Shown here piece by piece: positions 54,308-62,721 of a stretch of 64,000 nt of DNA; the first letter of the stretch is position 1; the number at the start of each line of letters is the position of its first letter. The stretch covers positions 124,001 to 188,000 of the forward strand of contig NZ_JBEDYP020000013.1 in the NCBI RefSeq assembly GCF_040117685.2. Direction: 5' to 3'. Made by a program: the position numbers and the translations under genes. A model generated the notes under the pieces. The model saw nothing but the letters and a program-made list of their open reading frames with translations, was not told the DNA's origin and ran no database searches. Source of the stretch: Gracilimonas sp040117685 (lineage in GTDB: Bacteria; Bacteroidota; Rhodothermia; Balneolales; Balneolaceae).

Positions 54308-55120
54308 TTAACTGCCTCCACGTGAGCGTGAATCCCCATCTTCAGATGAACCTCTTGAGCGACCCGTTGATCTATCGCCTGCAGAAGAACGTCCGGTACT
54401 CCTAACCCTGGCATTATCTACTGAGCTGCTTCTTTTTCTGGTGCTGGAACGCTCAACAGATGATGAATTTACTCTGTACCTGTGGCTTTCAGATGTAAAT
54501 GAAGGAGTATATCCTCTCCTGTTTCTGTATCGATCCCTGTACTTCTCAGCATGAGTATAGCTATTATAGAGATCAGCATAGGTATAATCTGTAGCGCCCC
54601 AATAGCTGTCATAAGGATTTGTATAAACAAAAGAACCATAAAAAGGATGCCAATTATAGAACCAATGCCCTGTAGGACTAAAATACCAATGTCCGGCAGC
54701 GCTTATCCCCCTGTTGTGATAAAATGAATTAGAACGGCCAAGTTGATATGCAAAATATACACCAAATCCTTCATCCCAAATAAAGTGGCGGTGATTAAAA
54801 TGAAGTCTGGGGTCTTTCAGACTTGGAAAATCATAATCTTCTTGATCTGATTTTTCAGAATCAGTTGATTCGGCTTTGATCTCGCTTTTCTCATTAGATT
54901 TATGAGCAACCGCCTTCCCTTGATAACCCGTGAGGTAATTGTCGTTATACCAATCGTTAACTTCATAGTTTTTATAATAAATTCCGGATGCTTTCAGGCC
55001 CAAGTAATTATTATAGGAGTCAGAAATTGAATCAGACATCCTTAATTGTGTTACGCACCCCACACTGGTGAAGAATAGTATTGATGATAAAACAAAGAGT
55101 TTAGTATCCAGATATTTCAT
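54308..55120 (-). CDS. Ser/Arg-rich lipoprotein, cassette copy A
   Basis: Not a family I recognise. The 270-residue protein has a lipoprotein signal ending FTSVGCVTQL, a GIYYKNYEVNDWY motif shared with the copy B lipoprotein, a charged segment (about 75-100), an aromatic and His-rich middle (HFNHRHFIWDEGFG, AGHWYFSPTGHWFYNWH) and a Ser/Arg-rich tail (about 200-270) ending SRSRGGS. It is shorter than copy B (270 against 443 residues), mostly in the tail. It starts 82 bases after the end of the regulator gene, and that gap holds a palindrome and a possible TTGACA-N16-TATTAT promoter on the minus strand. Confidence 0.78.
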   Translation of the reverse strand: MKYLDTKLFVLSSILFFTSVGCVTQLRMSDSISDSYNNYLGLKASGIYYKNYEVNDWYNDNYLTGYQGKAVAHKSNEKSEIKAESTDSEKSDQEDYDFPSLKDPRLHFNHRHFIWDEGFGVYFAYQLGRSNSFYHNRGISAAGHWYFSPTGHWFYNWHPFYGSFVYTNPYDSYWGATDYTYADLYNSYTHAEKYRDRYRNRRGYTPSFTSESHRYRVNSSSVERSSTRKRSSSVDNARVRSTGRSSAGDRSTGRSRGSSEDGDSRSRGGS

Positions 55121-55178
55121 AACACAGAGTTTTGTTCAACTATTTAATAATATATTATCCGCTTGTTTTGTCAAAAAA

Positions 55179-55198
55179 AATAACATGATAATGTTAAC
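55179..55198 (-). promoter_or_regulatory. Palindrome and promoter upstream of cassette A (putative regulator site)
   Basis: A perfect six-base inverted repeat TAACAT-GATA-ATGTTA occupies 55181-55196. On the minus strand it is followed by a T-run and then TTGACA with a TATTAT 16 bases on, so the palindrome would sit just upstream of a minus-35 box, the usual place for an activator. Symmetric AT-rich sites of this kind are bound by NarL/LuxR-type dimers, the class encoded directly upstream. Confidence 0.55.
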
Positions 55199-55201
55199 TT
55201 T

Positions 55202-55834
55202 TCAGATCTCCCCCCTTAGCGATTTGGCAATTACCTCTGCCTTGGAATTAACATGCAGCTTTTTATAAATGTTTCGGATATGAGCCCGAACGGTATCAAT
55301 AGATATATCAAACCGGTCGGCGATCATTTTGTAGCTAAGACCATCTACCAAACCATTTACAATATCCTGCTCACGGTTGGTAAGCATACTGTCTTCGTTT
55401 TTCTTTGGCGCTTCTTCGTTGAAATGAGAAATCACTTTCCGTGCGATTTGTGGTGACATCGGGGCGCCCCCCTTCAACAGATTTTCAATCGACTCTTTGA
55501 TCTCAGGGAGGGATGTATGCTTCAATAAATAGCCTGATGCACCCGCCTTCAGGGAATCAAAGATCTTATGGGAATCGTGATAAACGGTAAGCATGATGAT
55601 TTCAATCTCCGGATACTTCGACTTAATAACCTCCATACCTTTAATTCCCGACATTCCCGGCAGCTGAATATCCATCAGTATCACATCCGGCTTTTGATGT
55701 TTTTCGAGATAATCCAGCATCTCTTCAACGGAGTCGACCGCAACCGGGCACTGCATGTCTTTCTGCATATCCAGATACCGCTGTATTAAATCCCTGATCT
55801 TCTTGTTGTCTTCTACAATTCCAATGACAGCCAT
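55202..55834 (-). CDS. NarL/LuxR-family response regulator
   Basis: The 210-residue regulator has a receiver domain (about 3-120) with the phospho-acceptor Asp55 in ILMDIQLPGMSG, acidic residues Glu8-Asp9 and a Lys in AGASGYLLKHTS, and a C-terminal LuxR-type HTH (about 145-205: LTNREQDIVNGLVDGLSYK, IDTVRAHIRNIYKKL). It follows the propeller sensor kinase by 15 bases and precedes the two lipoprotein/barrel cassettes, so it is the best candidate to bind the palindromes at 55179-55198 and 52636-52655. Confidence 0.93.
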   Translation of the reverse strand: MAVIGIVEDNKKIRDLIQRYLDMQKDMQCPVAVDSVEEMLDYLEKHQKPDVILMDIQLPGMSGIKGMEVIKSKYPEIEIIMLTVYHDSHKIFDSLKAGASGYLLKHTSLPEIKESIENLLKGGAPMSPQIARKVISHFNEEAPKKNEDSMLTNREQDIVNGLVDGLSYKMIADRFDISIDTVRAHIRNIYKKLHVNSKAEVIAKSLRGEI

Positions 55835-55849
55835 GACTAAACCTGCTCG

Positions 55850-58726
55850 TTAGTTAGTATTTAATTTTCCCTCAACTTTTATTGAGAACCCATCCTCCGA
55901 GTTGATAGTAATATTTGCACCGATTCTTTTTGCTCGCATATCCATGTTACGTAATCCATGTCCGGTTTTCTTTGTGCCTTTACCGGATGTGCCATTATCA
56001 GCAATCAAAAATTCAAAATAACCATTCTGATTTTCCATTTTAATATCCACCCGATCCCCATTGGAATACTTCGCAATGTTATTAACGGCTTCTTTAAAAA
56101 TCAGATACACATTCTCTTTAACTGATACAGGAAGCTTGTTCTCCATATTCAGGTCATCAAAATCATAACTTACCTGCATATTTTTTGATTCCAAGGTATG
56201 AAGGATATAATCCTGCATTCGATCTGTCAAATCCCCGAGCGTATCATTCCGTGCATCAATCGACCATACGATATCATCCAGGCTCGACACGATTTTCCGG
56301 CATTGCTTACCAATCTGTTCCAATGACTTTTTAAATTCTGTATCCGCATCTCCGGCCTGCAGAAAATCTGACTGAAGAGCTATTTCGGTTAGACTGGCGC
56401 CTACATCATCGTGTAAATCACTCGCTATACGTACTCTCATCCGCTCAATGTCTATCATCTTTCGAGCTCGGTAATAATTATAGAACAGGGATATGATTCC
56501 AACCACTACAGCCAGCATCAAAATCCAGAACCACCATTGCATCCAGAACGGGGCAGTAATAGTAAATCTCACTTTCTCGATATCCGGACTCCAGGTTCCA
56601 TTTATATTCCGGGCATGAACCTGAAAGGTGTATTCACCCGGCGGCAAGGAAGGATATTTCACCGACCGGGCTGAGGTTTGTTGCCAGCCATCATCAATTC
56701 CATTTAGCTTATACTCATAGAGAATTTGATTGGGTGCAGTGAAATTAAGCCCTGTATATTGAAATTCGATGTTATTCTCTTCATGAGAAAGCAAGAAGCG
56801 CTCACCCGGGCGATATTCTCTACCCGATACATTCACCCCAACTATATGGACTTTAGGCGGAACCTGATTTCCTTTATAGGTTTCAGGATTAAACCGACTA
56901 AGCCCTTCCACCGTACCGAACCAAAGATATCCTTGCTCATCTTCATATACGGCTCCTAAATTCAATTCATCTGCAATCAGGCCCTGTTCCTTATTCAACA
57001 CTTTGAAAGCCTGGCGCTGTTCTTCCGGGTTTCCATTAAAATATTCCCCGGCATCAAACCGGACCACTCCTTCGGTAGTCCCGATCCAAAACAAACCGTC
57101 ATCATTTTGGTGGATGAAATAGCAAACACGATCTGGGAGTCCGTCGTCCTGGGTGATGCTTTGAAACCTCAGCCCGTCAAACCAAGCAATGCCCCCAAAC
57201 GTAGAGGCCCAGATCCGGCCTTCGTCATCTTTCAGCAGATTCATGACCGCATTATTTGGCAAGCCTTCCTGAATGGCAAAACTTTGAAACTCTCCGTCTT
57301 TAAAGCGGGTAATGCCCCCATAGGTGGCAATCCAGATTGAGCCGTCATCCCCTTCAATGGAAATCAAAACGCGATTGCTTGCCAGGCCATCATCCGCTGT
57401 AATTTGCAAAAAATCCCCATTTTGGTAACGGATAATACCATCATCGTAAGTGCTGATCCAGTACGTCCCGTCAGAAGCCTCCATCACATTCCGAACTCTT
57501 GGGTATGGAAACTCTCTGTCACTGAATATCTTCACCCTTCCATCTTTTATATATGCTAATCCTTCCCCCATACCAATCCACATTCGGTCTTTAGAATCGG
57601 TGAAAAGAGTATATACCTGATTATCCGGCAGCCTGCTATTTACGTTATGATCATTGAAAGTGCCGTTTTCAAGATTAGTGATACCCCCGCCGTATGTGGC
57701 TATCCAAAACCTGCCCTCTCCGTCATTTGCGAAGGAAGTAACCAACTTGCTTGGCAAACCGTGTTCAACATCATAGTTGGCAAAGTAATTACCCAGAAAT
57801 AAGTTAACTCCTCCTCCATACGACCCTAACCATATATTTCCCTCCAGATCCAACATCGATGAAAACATCATTTCTGTAGATAAACCTGACTCTACGGTAT
57901 AATTCTGAAATCCTTCCCCATCATAAAAGCTGGCTCCTTCTTCCGTACCCACCCAGATTCCACCTTCTTTGGTAACCGACAGTGTTTGTACAAGATCGTT
58001 TACGAGTCCGTCGGCTTCATTTAATTGGGTGAACCGGTCTCCTTCATACTTAAGGAGTCCTCCGCGTGTACCTATCCAAACGGTGTTATTCTTATCTACT
58101 TTCAAGTCACGAATTCGCTGATTGGGCAAACCGTCATCCTCGGTAATGTTAACGAAGTTGCCGTCCCGCAATATGGTGATGCCCTCCCTTGTCGCGAACC
58201 AAATTTCTCCATTATCACGCTCTGCTATAGCCCGGATTCGATTATCTACCATCCCGTTGGATGTGGAATACTGCGTCAGTAGCTGGCCTTCGGAATACTG
58301 CCAAACTCCGTTACCATCGGTACCAAACCAAAAGTCCCCCAGCCGGTCTTCATAGATACTTATCACCGTCATATTCCGGAGAGATGAAAGCACCGGAACC
58401 GAGTGAATACTATCGGCATGCCAGAAATTAACACCCGCTTCAGAACCAACCCAGATTTTACCTTCACTGTCTTTAAACAAGGAACGAATCCGGCTGCTAT
58501 TAAGCCCGTGTTCTTCAAAGTAATTCTCAAATCGGATGCCGTCAAAACGGTTCAGTCCATATCCAGTGGCCAGCCATACATATCCCTCATCGTCCTGAGC
58601 AAGGTCATAAACAACCGATTCACTTAATCCTTCTTCAATCGAAAAAGTCCTGAATGGGTAGCGTTGTGCTTCCAGTAATTCTGAGAAACCAACAGCTGCT
58701 AAAAGTATGAGTAGTAATCTTTTCAT
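55850..58726 (-). CDS. Propeller-type sensor histidine kinase (Reg_prop/Y_Y_Y/HisKA_3)
   Basis: The 958-residue protein has a signal peptide, about a dozen repeats of the two-component regulator propeller type (DEGYVWLATGYGLNRFDG, DSEGKIWVGSEAG and similar, about 25-620, forming two beta-propellers), a Y_Y_Y immunoglobulin-like domain (about 640-720), one transmembrane helix (about 725-750), a HisKA_3 domain with His772 in RIASDLHDDVGASLTE, and an HATPase domain with a late GHGLRNMDMRAK. In Bacteroides such sensors detect oligosaccharides; the ligand here is unknown. Start 58726 gives a normal signal peptide; the in-frame ATG at 58750 is less likely. First gene of the unit that continues with the regulator and cassettes. 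Confidence 0.92.
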   Translation of the reverse strand: MKRLLLILLAAVGFSELLEAQRYPFRTFSIEEGLSESVVYDLAQDDEGYVWLATGYGLNRFDGIRFENYFEEHGLNSSRIRSLFKDSEGKIWVGSEAGVNFWHADSIHSVPVLSSLRNMTVISIYEDRLGDFWFGTDGNGVWQYSEGQLLTQYSTSNGMVDNRIRAIAERDNGEIWFATREGITILRDGNFVNITEDDGLPNQRIRDLKVDKNNTVWIGTRGGLLKYEGDRFTQLNEADGLVNDLVQTLSVTKEGGIWVGTEEGASFYDGEGFQNYTVESGLSTEMMFSSMLDLEGNIWLGSYGGGVNLFLGNYFANYDVEHGLPSKLVTSFANDGEGRFWIATYGGGITNLENGTFNDHNVNSRLPDNQVYTLFTDSKDRMWIGMGEGLAYIKDGRVKIFSDREFPYPRVRNVMEASDGTYWISTYDDGIIRYQNGDFLQITADDGLASNRVLISIEGDDGSIWIATYGGITRFKDGEFQSFAIQEGLPNNAVMNLLKDDEGRIWASTFGGIAWFDGLRFQSITQDDGLPDRVCYFIHQNDDGLFWIGTTEGVVRFDAGEYFNGNPEEQRQAFKVLNKEQGLIADELNLGAVYEDEQGYLWFGTVEGLSRFNPETYKGNQVPPKVHIVGVNVSGREYRPGERFLLSHEENNIEFQYTGLNFTAPNQILYEYKLNGIDDGWQQTSARSVKYPSLPPGEYTFQVHARNINGTWSPDIEKVRFTITAPFWMQWWFWILMLAVVVGIISLFYNYYRARKMIDIERMRVRIASDLHDDVGASLTEIALQSDFLQAGDADTEFKKSLEQIGKQCRKIVSSLDDIVWSIDARNDTLGDLTDRMQDYILHTLESKNMQVSYDFDDLNMENKLPVSVKENVYLIFKEAVNNIAKYSNGDRVDIKMENQNGYFEFLIADNGTSGKGTKKTGHGLRNMDMRAKRIGANITINSEDGFSIKVEGKLNTN

Positions 58727-58780
58727 TGCAGTAAATGTAACGCAAACCATCGGAGATTAGTAGGCAGAAATAGTCGGATA

Positions 58781-58817
58781 CAAAAAAGTCCCGCACAAAA
58801 AAATCTGTGCGGGACTT
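58781..58817 (-). terminator. Rho-independent terminator of the sigma-factor gene
   Basis: On the minus strand, twelve-base arms AAGTCCCGCACA and TGTGCGGGACTT flank an eight-base loop and lead into T residues, 29 bases after the sigma gene stop. Confidence 0.9.
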
Positions 58818-58845
58818 ATATCTCACGAATAAAATTACCCGAATA

Positions 58846-59700
58846 TTATCCGAGATAGGCTCTTAATGCAGCACTTCGGTTGTGGTGGCGTAATTTTCGA
58901 AGTGCTTTTTCTTTAATCTGACGTACACGCTCGCGGGTAAGGTCGAAGCGTTCTCCGATTTCCTCCAGTGTAAGTGAGTGCTCACGTCCGATTCCAAAAT
59001 ACAGTCGAATTACTTCCGCTTCACGGGTTGTCAGTTTTGAAAGCGCTCGTTCAATTTCCACTTTCAGAGACTCACCCATCAGATCGAAATCAGGATTTGG
59101 AATCTCTTCGTTTTCAAGAACATCTAACAAACGGTTATCTTCACCCTGAGCAAATGGAGCATCCATCGACAGGTGGCGGCCCGAAATTTTCAATGTGTCG
59201 GCAACTTCACCAACTGTCATTTCAAGGCTTTCAGCAAGCTCATGTGCTGAGGGAACACGCTCGTATTCCTGCTCCAGTTTTGAAAGCTCTTTACCAATTT
59301 TATTGAGGGCACCCACACGGTTCAGTGGCAGGCGAACGATACGCGATTGCTCAGCCAACGCTTGCAGAATAGACTGACGAATCCACCATACGGCATAGGA
59401 GATAAATTTAAATCCACGGGTTTCGTCAAATCGCTTGGCCGCTTTAATCAAACCAAGGTTACCTTCGTTAATCAAATCACCGAGAGATAGGCCCTGATTC
59501 TGGTACTGCTTTGCTACTGAAACTACAAATCGAAGGTTAGCTTTGGTAAGGTCTTCGAGTGCTCTCTGACTCCCTTTCTGAATTTCTTTGGCCAGCCGGA
59601 CTTCATCATCCGGGGTAATTAGTTTCTCTTTTCCAATTTCGTGCAGATACCGATCTAATGACTCTGACTCGCGGGTAGAGATTCCAGAACTTTTTGCCAC
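58846..59700 (-). CDS. rpoD: Primary-type RNA polymerase sigma-70 factor
   Basis: The 284-residue protein has region 1.2 (SLDRYLHEIGKEKL), region 2 with the core-binding and minus-10 helices (LRFVVSVAKQYQNQGLSLGD, FDETRGFKFISYAVWWIRQS), region 3 (RLPLNR...ALNKIGKELS) and region 4 with the HTH (LTLEEIGERFDLTRERVRQI). The lack of a long N-terminal region 1.1 and the short length fit the primary sigma factor of Bacteroidota-type bacteria, which recognises TAnnTTTG-like promoters. Alternative: a stationary-phase group 2 factor. Monocistronic, ending at a strong terminator. Confidence 0.9.
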   Translation of the reverse strand: MAKSSGISTRESESLDRYLHEIGKEKLITPDDEVRLAKEIQKGSQRALEDLTKANLRFVVSVAKQYQNQGLSLGDLINEGNLGLIKAAKRFDETRGFKFISYAVWWIRQSILQALAEQSRIVRLPLNRVGALNKIGKELSKLEQEYERVPSAHELAESLEMTVGEVADTLKISGRHLSMDAPFAQGEDNRLLDVLENEEIPNPDFDLMGESLKVEIERALSKLTTREAEVIRLYFGIGREHSLTLEEIGERFDLTRERVRQIKEKALRKLRHHNRSAALRAYLG

Positions 59701-59889
59701 TGTAAATACCGTTTAATGAATGTTTGCGTACGCTAATGCGCAGATGATATGTGTTATAAGCTTTGTGTAATCACGCGTGAAAAGCTTAAATATTGCGTCT
59801 GCGACTTCATGAATTTTACAATTGAACAATATACGAAATTCTTGCTGAATATTAAATTCATGCATCAGTATTATCGACCTCTAATTAAT

Positions 59890-61053
59890 TCAGATAAATG
59901 ATTTTCCCGGAAAATCATGGTCGAGTCCGAAAAAATCGGCCACACTACAGGCTATATTTGAAAAGGTATCTCCTGTTCCCAGGTTTTCAGCTCCTGCTCT
60001 TCCCTTCGGGAAAACAAGAAGTGGAACAAATTCCCGGGAGTGGTCGGTACTCTTTGAACAGGGATCGTTTCCATGATCTCCGGTGATAATCAACAAATCA
60101 TCTTCCTGGATTTTAGAGACAATTGCCGGAATGGCCCGGTCAAATTCCTCTAAGCTTCCTGCATACCCTTCAGGATCTAACCGGTGGCCAAACAGTTGGT
60201 CGGTATCGATCAGGTTCACGAATATGAAGCTGTTATCGAGACGGGCCGACATCAAGCTCAACAACTGAGATATGCCCTCCGCATTACTTTTGGTGGGGCG
60301 ATATTGGGTAAATCCTTTTCCTGCGAAAAGATCAGCTACTTTGCCAATGGAGTACGTTTTAACTCCCGAATCATAAAGTTTTTGTACCAGGTTATTTTCA
60401 GGAGGAACTGACGAATAATCATGTCGTTTATCAGAAATCCGCTCAAAATTCCCCGGTTCACCGGTAAAGGGTCGTGCAATTACCCTTCCCACTTCATGCT
60501 CACCAACACAAACTTTATTACGGGCAAATTCACACCACTCGTAGAGTTTTTTTACAGGAACAACCTCTTCATGGCAAGCCACCTGGAATACACTATCAGC
60601 TGATGTATAAACAATGGGAAAGCCGGTTTCCAGATGTTCTTCACCATAATCCCGAATTACATCCGTACCGGAGTAAGGTTGATTGCAAAGTGCTTTTTCT
60701 ACCCCTATTCCATCGCAAAAATTATTGATCACGTTTTCAGGGAAACCGTTCGAATAAGTAGGGAAAGGTTTTTCGAGCTGAATCCCGGCAATTTCCCAGT
60801 GACCAGTTGTAGAGTCTTTACCCGCCGATACTTCCCTGAGTTTGCCAGATGCAGCAAGTGGATTCTCGTTTTCCGGAACAGAGGCTAATGGAATAATATT
60901 ACCTATTCCCATTTTTTGCAGGTTGGGCAACTTAACTCCGGTGCGTTCACTTACATGGCCGAGTGTGTTCATATCGGCATCACCATATTGGTCAGAATCT
61001 TCCTGAGCACCAACACCCAGCCCGTCAACAACTATAACGTAGGTATTCCCCAT
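59890..61053 (-). CDS. deoB: Phosphopentomutase
   Basis: The 387-residue protein interconverts (deoxy)ribose 1- and 5-phosphates in nucleoside salvage. The metal site is opened by VIVVDGLGVGAQEDSDQYGD with the following TLGHVSE, the phospho-accepting Thr is in GKDSTTGHWEIAG, and later metal ligands are in NLIDTDQLFGHR and ITGDHGNDP. It fits DeoB of the alkaline-phosphatase superfamily. Its ATG overlaps the TAA of the preceding GAF-like gene by one base, so translation is coupled. Confidence 0.95.
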   Translation of the reverse strand: MGNTYVIVVDGLGVGAQEDSDQYGDADMNTLGHVSERTGVKLPNLQKMGIGNIIPLASVPENENPLAASGKLREVSAGKDSTTGHWEIAGIQLEKPFPTYSNGFPENVINNFCDGIGVEKALCNQPYSGTDVIRDYGEEHLETGFPIVYTSADSVFQVACHEEVVPVKKLYEWCEFARNKVCVGEHEVGRVIARPFTGEPGNFERISDKRHDYSSVPPENNLVQKLYDSGVKTYSIGKVADLFAGKGFTQYRPTKSNAEGISQLLSLMSARLDNSFIFVNLIDTDQLFGHRLDPEGYAGSLEEFDRAIPAIVSKIQEDDLLIITGDHGNDPCSKSTDHSREFVPLLVFPKGRAGAENLGTGDTFSNIACSVADFFGLDHDFPGKSFI

Positions 61054-62516
61054 TACGCTTCCACCAGTTCCGCTTCCTGATCATTCATCACTTTAGACAA
61101 TGCCTTTTTTGCTTTCTCCATGACCTGATATGCATTCACCGACTGCTCAGTGAGTTTTGTATAACCGACCTTGAATTGAGGGCGCATTGTTCCTCCAATT
61201 GAAAGATTTAACCCAGCCTCCAGTTTCGACTTCATTTTTTCCATCCAGAACGACACAGCTTCTTCATCATCACTTTGAATCAGCACCGCATATACATAAT
61301 CAGAGTTGTAACCCACAAAACCCGGAATTCCATAGCGGGAAGGGTTCAGGTTCGTTACAAAATCAGTCTGAATTTTTTGCAGGTCTTCCAGTCTGAATTT
61401 TGTACGGAGTGCTGAAACATCATCCGGGGCAACCAAACCCAGCCAGGTATTTTCTTTTGAGCCTTTTTTAAGCTTCGCAAGCTCGTTATTAAGGGCTACT
61501 TCCCACAGCTCAGGAGTAAAGGCACCAAAATTCTGTGTCAAAATTTCCTGAACCATTCCGGATTTCTTTACAGAAGATTGAACACTAAGCGCCGCAACCC
61601 TCACCATGTTGGCCAATTTATGCTTGGTAGATTCTTTAAAAGTCAGCGGATCGTTATCATAACAAACCACTACTCCCTGACGGCGGTCGTGAATCATCAC
61701 CGGGATAGCATAGGTTGCTCCTTCTGTTCTTTTCTCCGCAGAAGTTATACGCCGGGGATTGTTGTTGAAATGCATCGTGAAAATAGGTTCTCCTTTTTCA
61801 AGCGCTTCGTAGGCCACGCTTTTTTCTTCCAGTTGGAGACCCAGTTTTGGAGGATTCTTTGAATTTTGAGTGCGTAAGATCACATTCCAGGACTCCATGC
61901 CCGGAGCCAGAAGAACCGCCCCGCCATTTGACAGGTTTTTTTGCATTTCTTCCATCATGGTGGCAAAAACCTCCACCTTATGACCCCGATAATCCAGTTT
62001 ATTCAAAGATGCTTCATAATCTTCCCATTCCTGTTGTTGCTCGTGTAAATCAACTACTTCCAGGTAGGTATCCAGCACATTTACCAGGGCGTTATTATAA
62101 GCCATGATACGATCCTGTATAGCTTCCTGATCTATCTCATTCTCACTTTCAAGAACTGTGAGTGCTACCGTTTCCCCTTTGTTTATAAAGGGCACAATCA
62201 GGATGTTTTTAGCCTGCACAAAATCAAAATAGTGGATGAGTTTGGCCTTCTCGATGTCTTCCCCCACCATCAACTGGATGACTTCATCGGTATCTTTGAA
62301 TTCATTCAGGAAATGGTTTTCAAATGCTACACGATCCTGAAACATCACATTGGGAAGTCCCGTGCTGTTGGTTTCCCACACAAACTGTTGCCGGGCACGG
62401 TTTACCCAGCATAAGTAAGAGAGTTGAACTTTCGTCGATGTTCGCAATAAATGCACCAAATCCTGAAGGATCTGCTTGTATTCCCGTAAGGCTTTTTCTT
62501 GTCGGTCTAAAGACAT
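61053..62516 (-). CDS. GAF-like protein of unknown function coupled to deoB
   Basis: I do not recognise a specific family. The 487-residue soluble protein starts with a coiled coil (about 1-30), has GAF-like segments (about 40-160, NILIVPFINKGETVALTVLE; about 190-330, YAIPVMIHDRRQGVVVCYDN) and a C-terminal part (about 350-480) ending QFKVGYTKLTEQSVNAYQV, which resembles a degenerate GGDEF-like alpha/beta domain without the active motif. No kinase, phosphodiesterase or DNA-binding motif is visible. Tight coupling with deoB suggests a role near nucleoside salvage or simply a shared transcript. Confidence 0.6.
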   Translation of the reverse strand: MSLDRQEKALREYKQILQDLVHLLRTSTKVQLSYLCWVNRARQQFVWETNSTGLPNVMFQDRVAFENHFLNEFKDTDEVIQLMVGEDIEKAKLIHYFDFVQAKNILIVPFINKGETVALTVLESENEIDQEAIQDRIMAYNNALVNVLDTYLEVVDLHEQQQEWEDYEASLNKLDYRGHKVEVFATMMEEMQKNLSNGGAVLLAPGMESWNVILRTQNSKNPPKLGLQLEEKSVAYEALEKGEPIFTMHFNNNPRRITSAEKRTEGATYAIPVMIHDRRQGVVVCYDNDPLTFKESTKHKLANMVRVAALSVQSSVKKSGMVQEILTQNFGAFTPELWEVALNNELAKLKKGSKENTWLGLVAPDDVSALRTKFRLEDLQKIQTDFVTNLNPSRYGIPGFVGYNSDYVYAVLIQSDDEEAVSFWMEKMKSKLEAGLNLSIGGTMRPQFKVGYTKLTEQSVNAYQVMEKAKKALSKVMNDQEAELVEA

Positions 62517-62721
62517 GATTTAAAATAATTTCTAAATTTCAATCTACAAATTCCAAAACACCTTTTATACATAAAAATTTGACTTCGGAAGATTGCTTCG
62601 TCGTAATCTATCCAAAACAAAATAGTGCCCGGTTGACTCAGTACAATGCCGGACTTTGATTACATTGGCATTCATCTTGGTCATTGAGATTTGGAATTTA
62701 GGATTTCAAGTTTGGAGTTTC

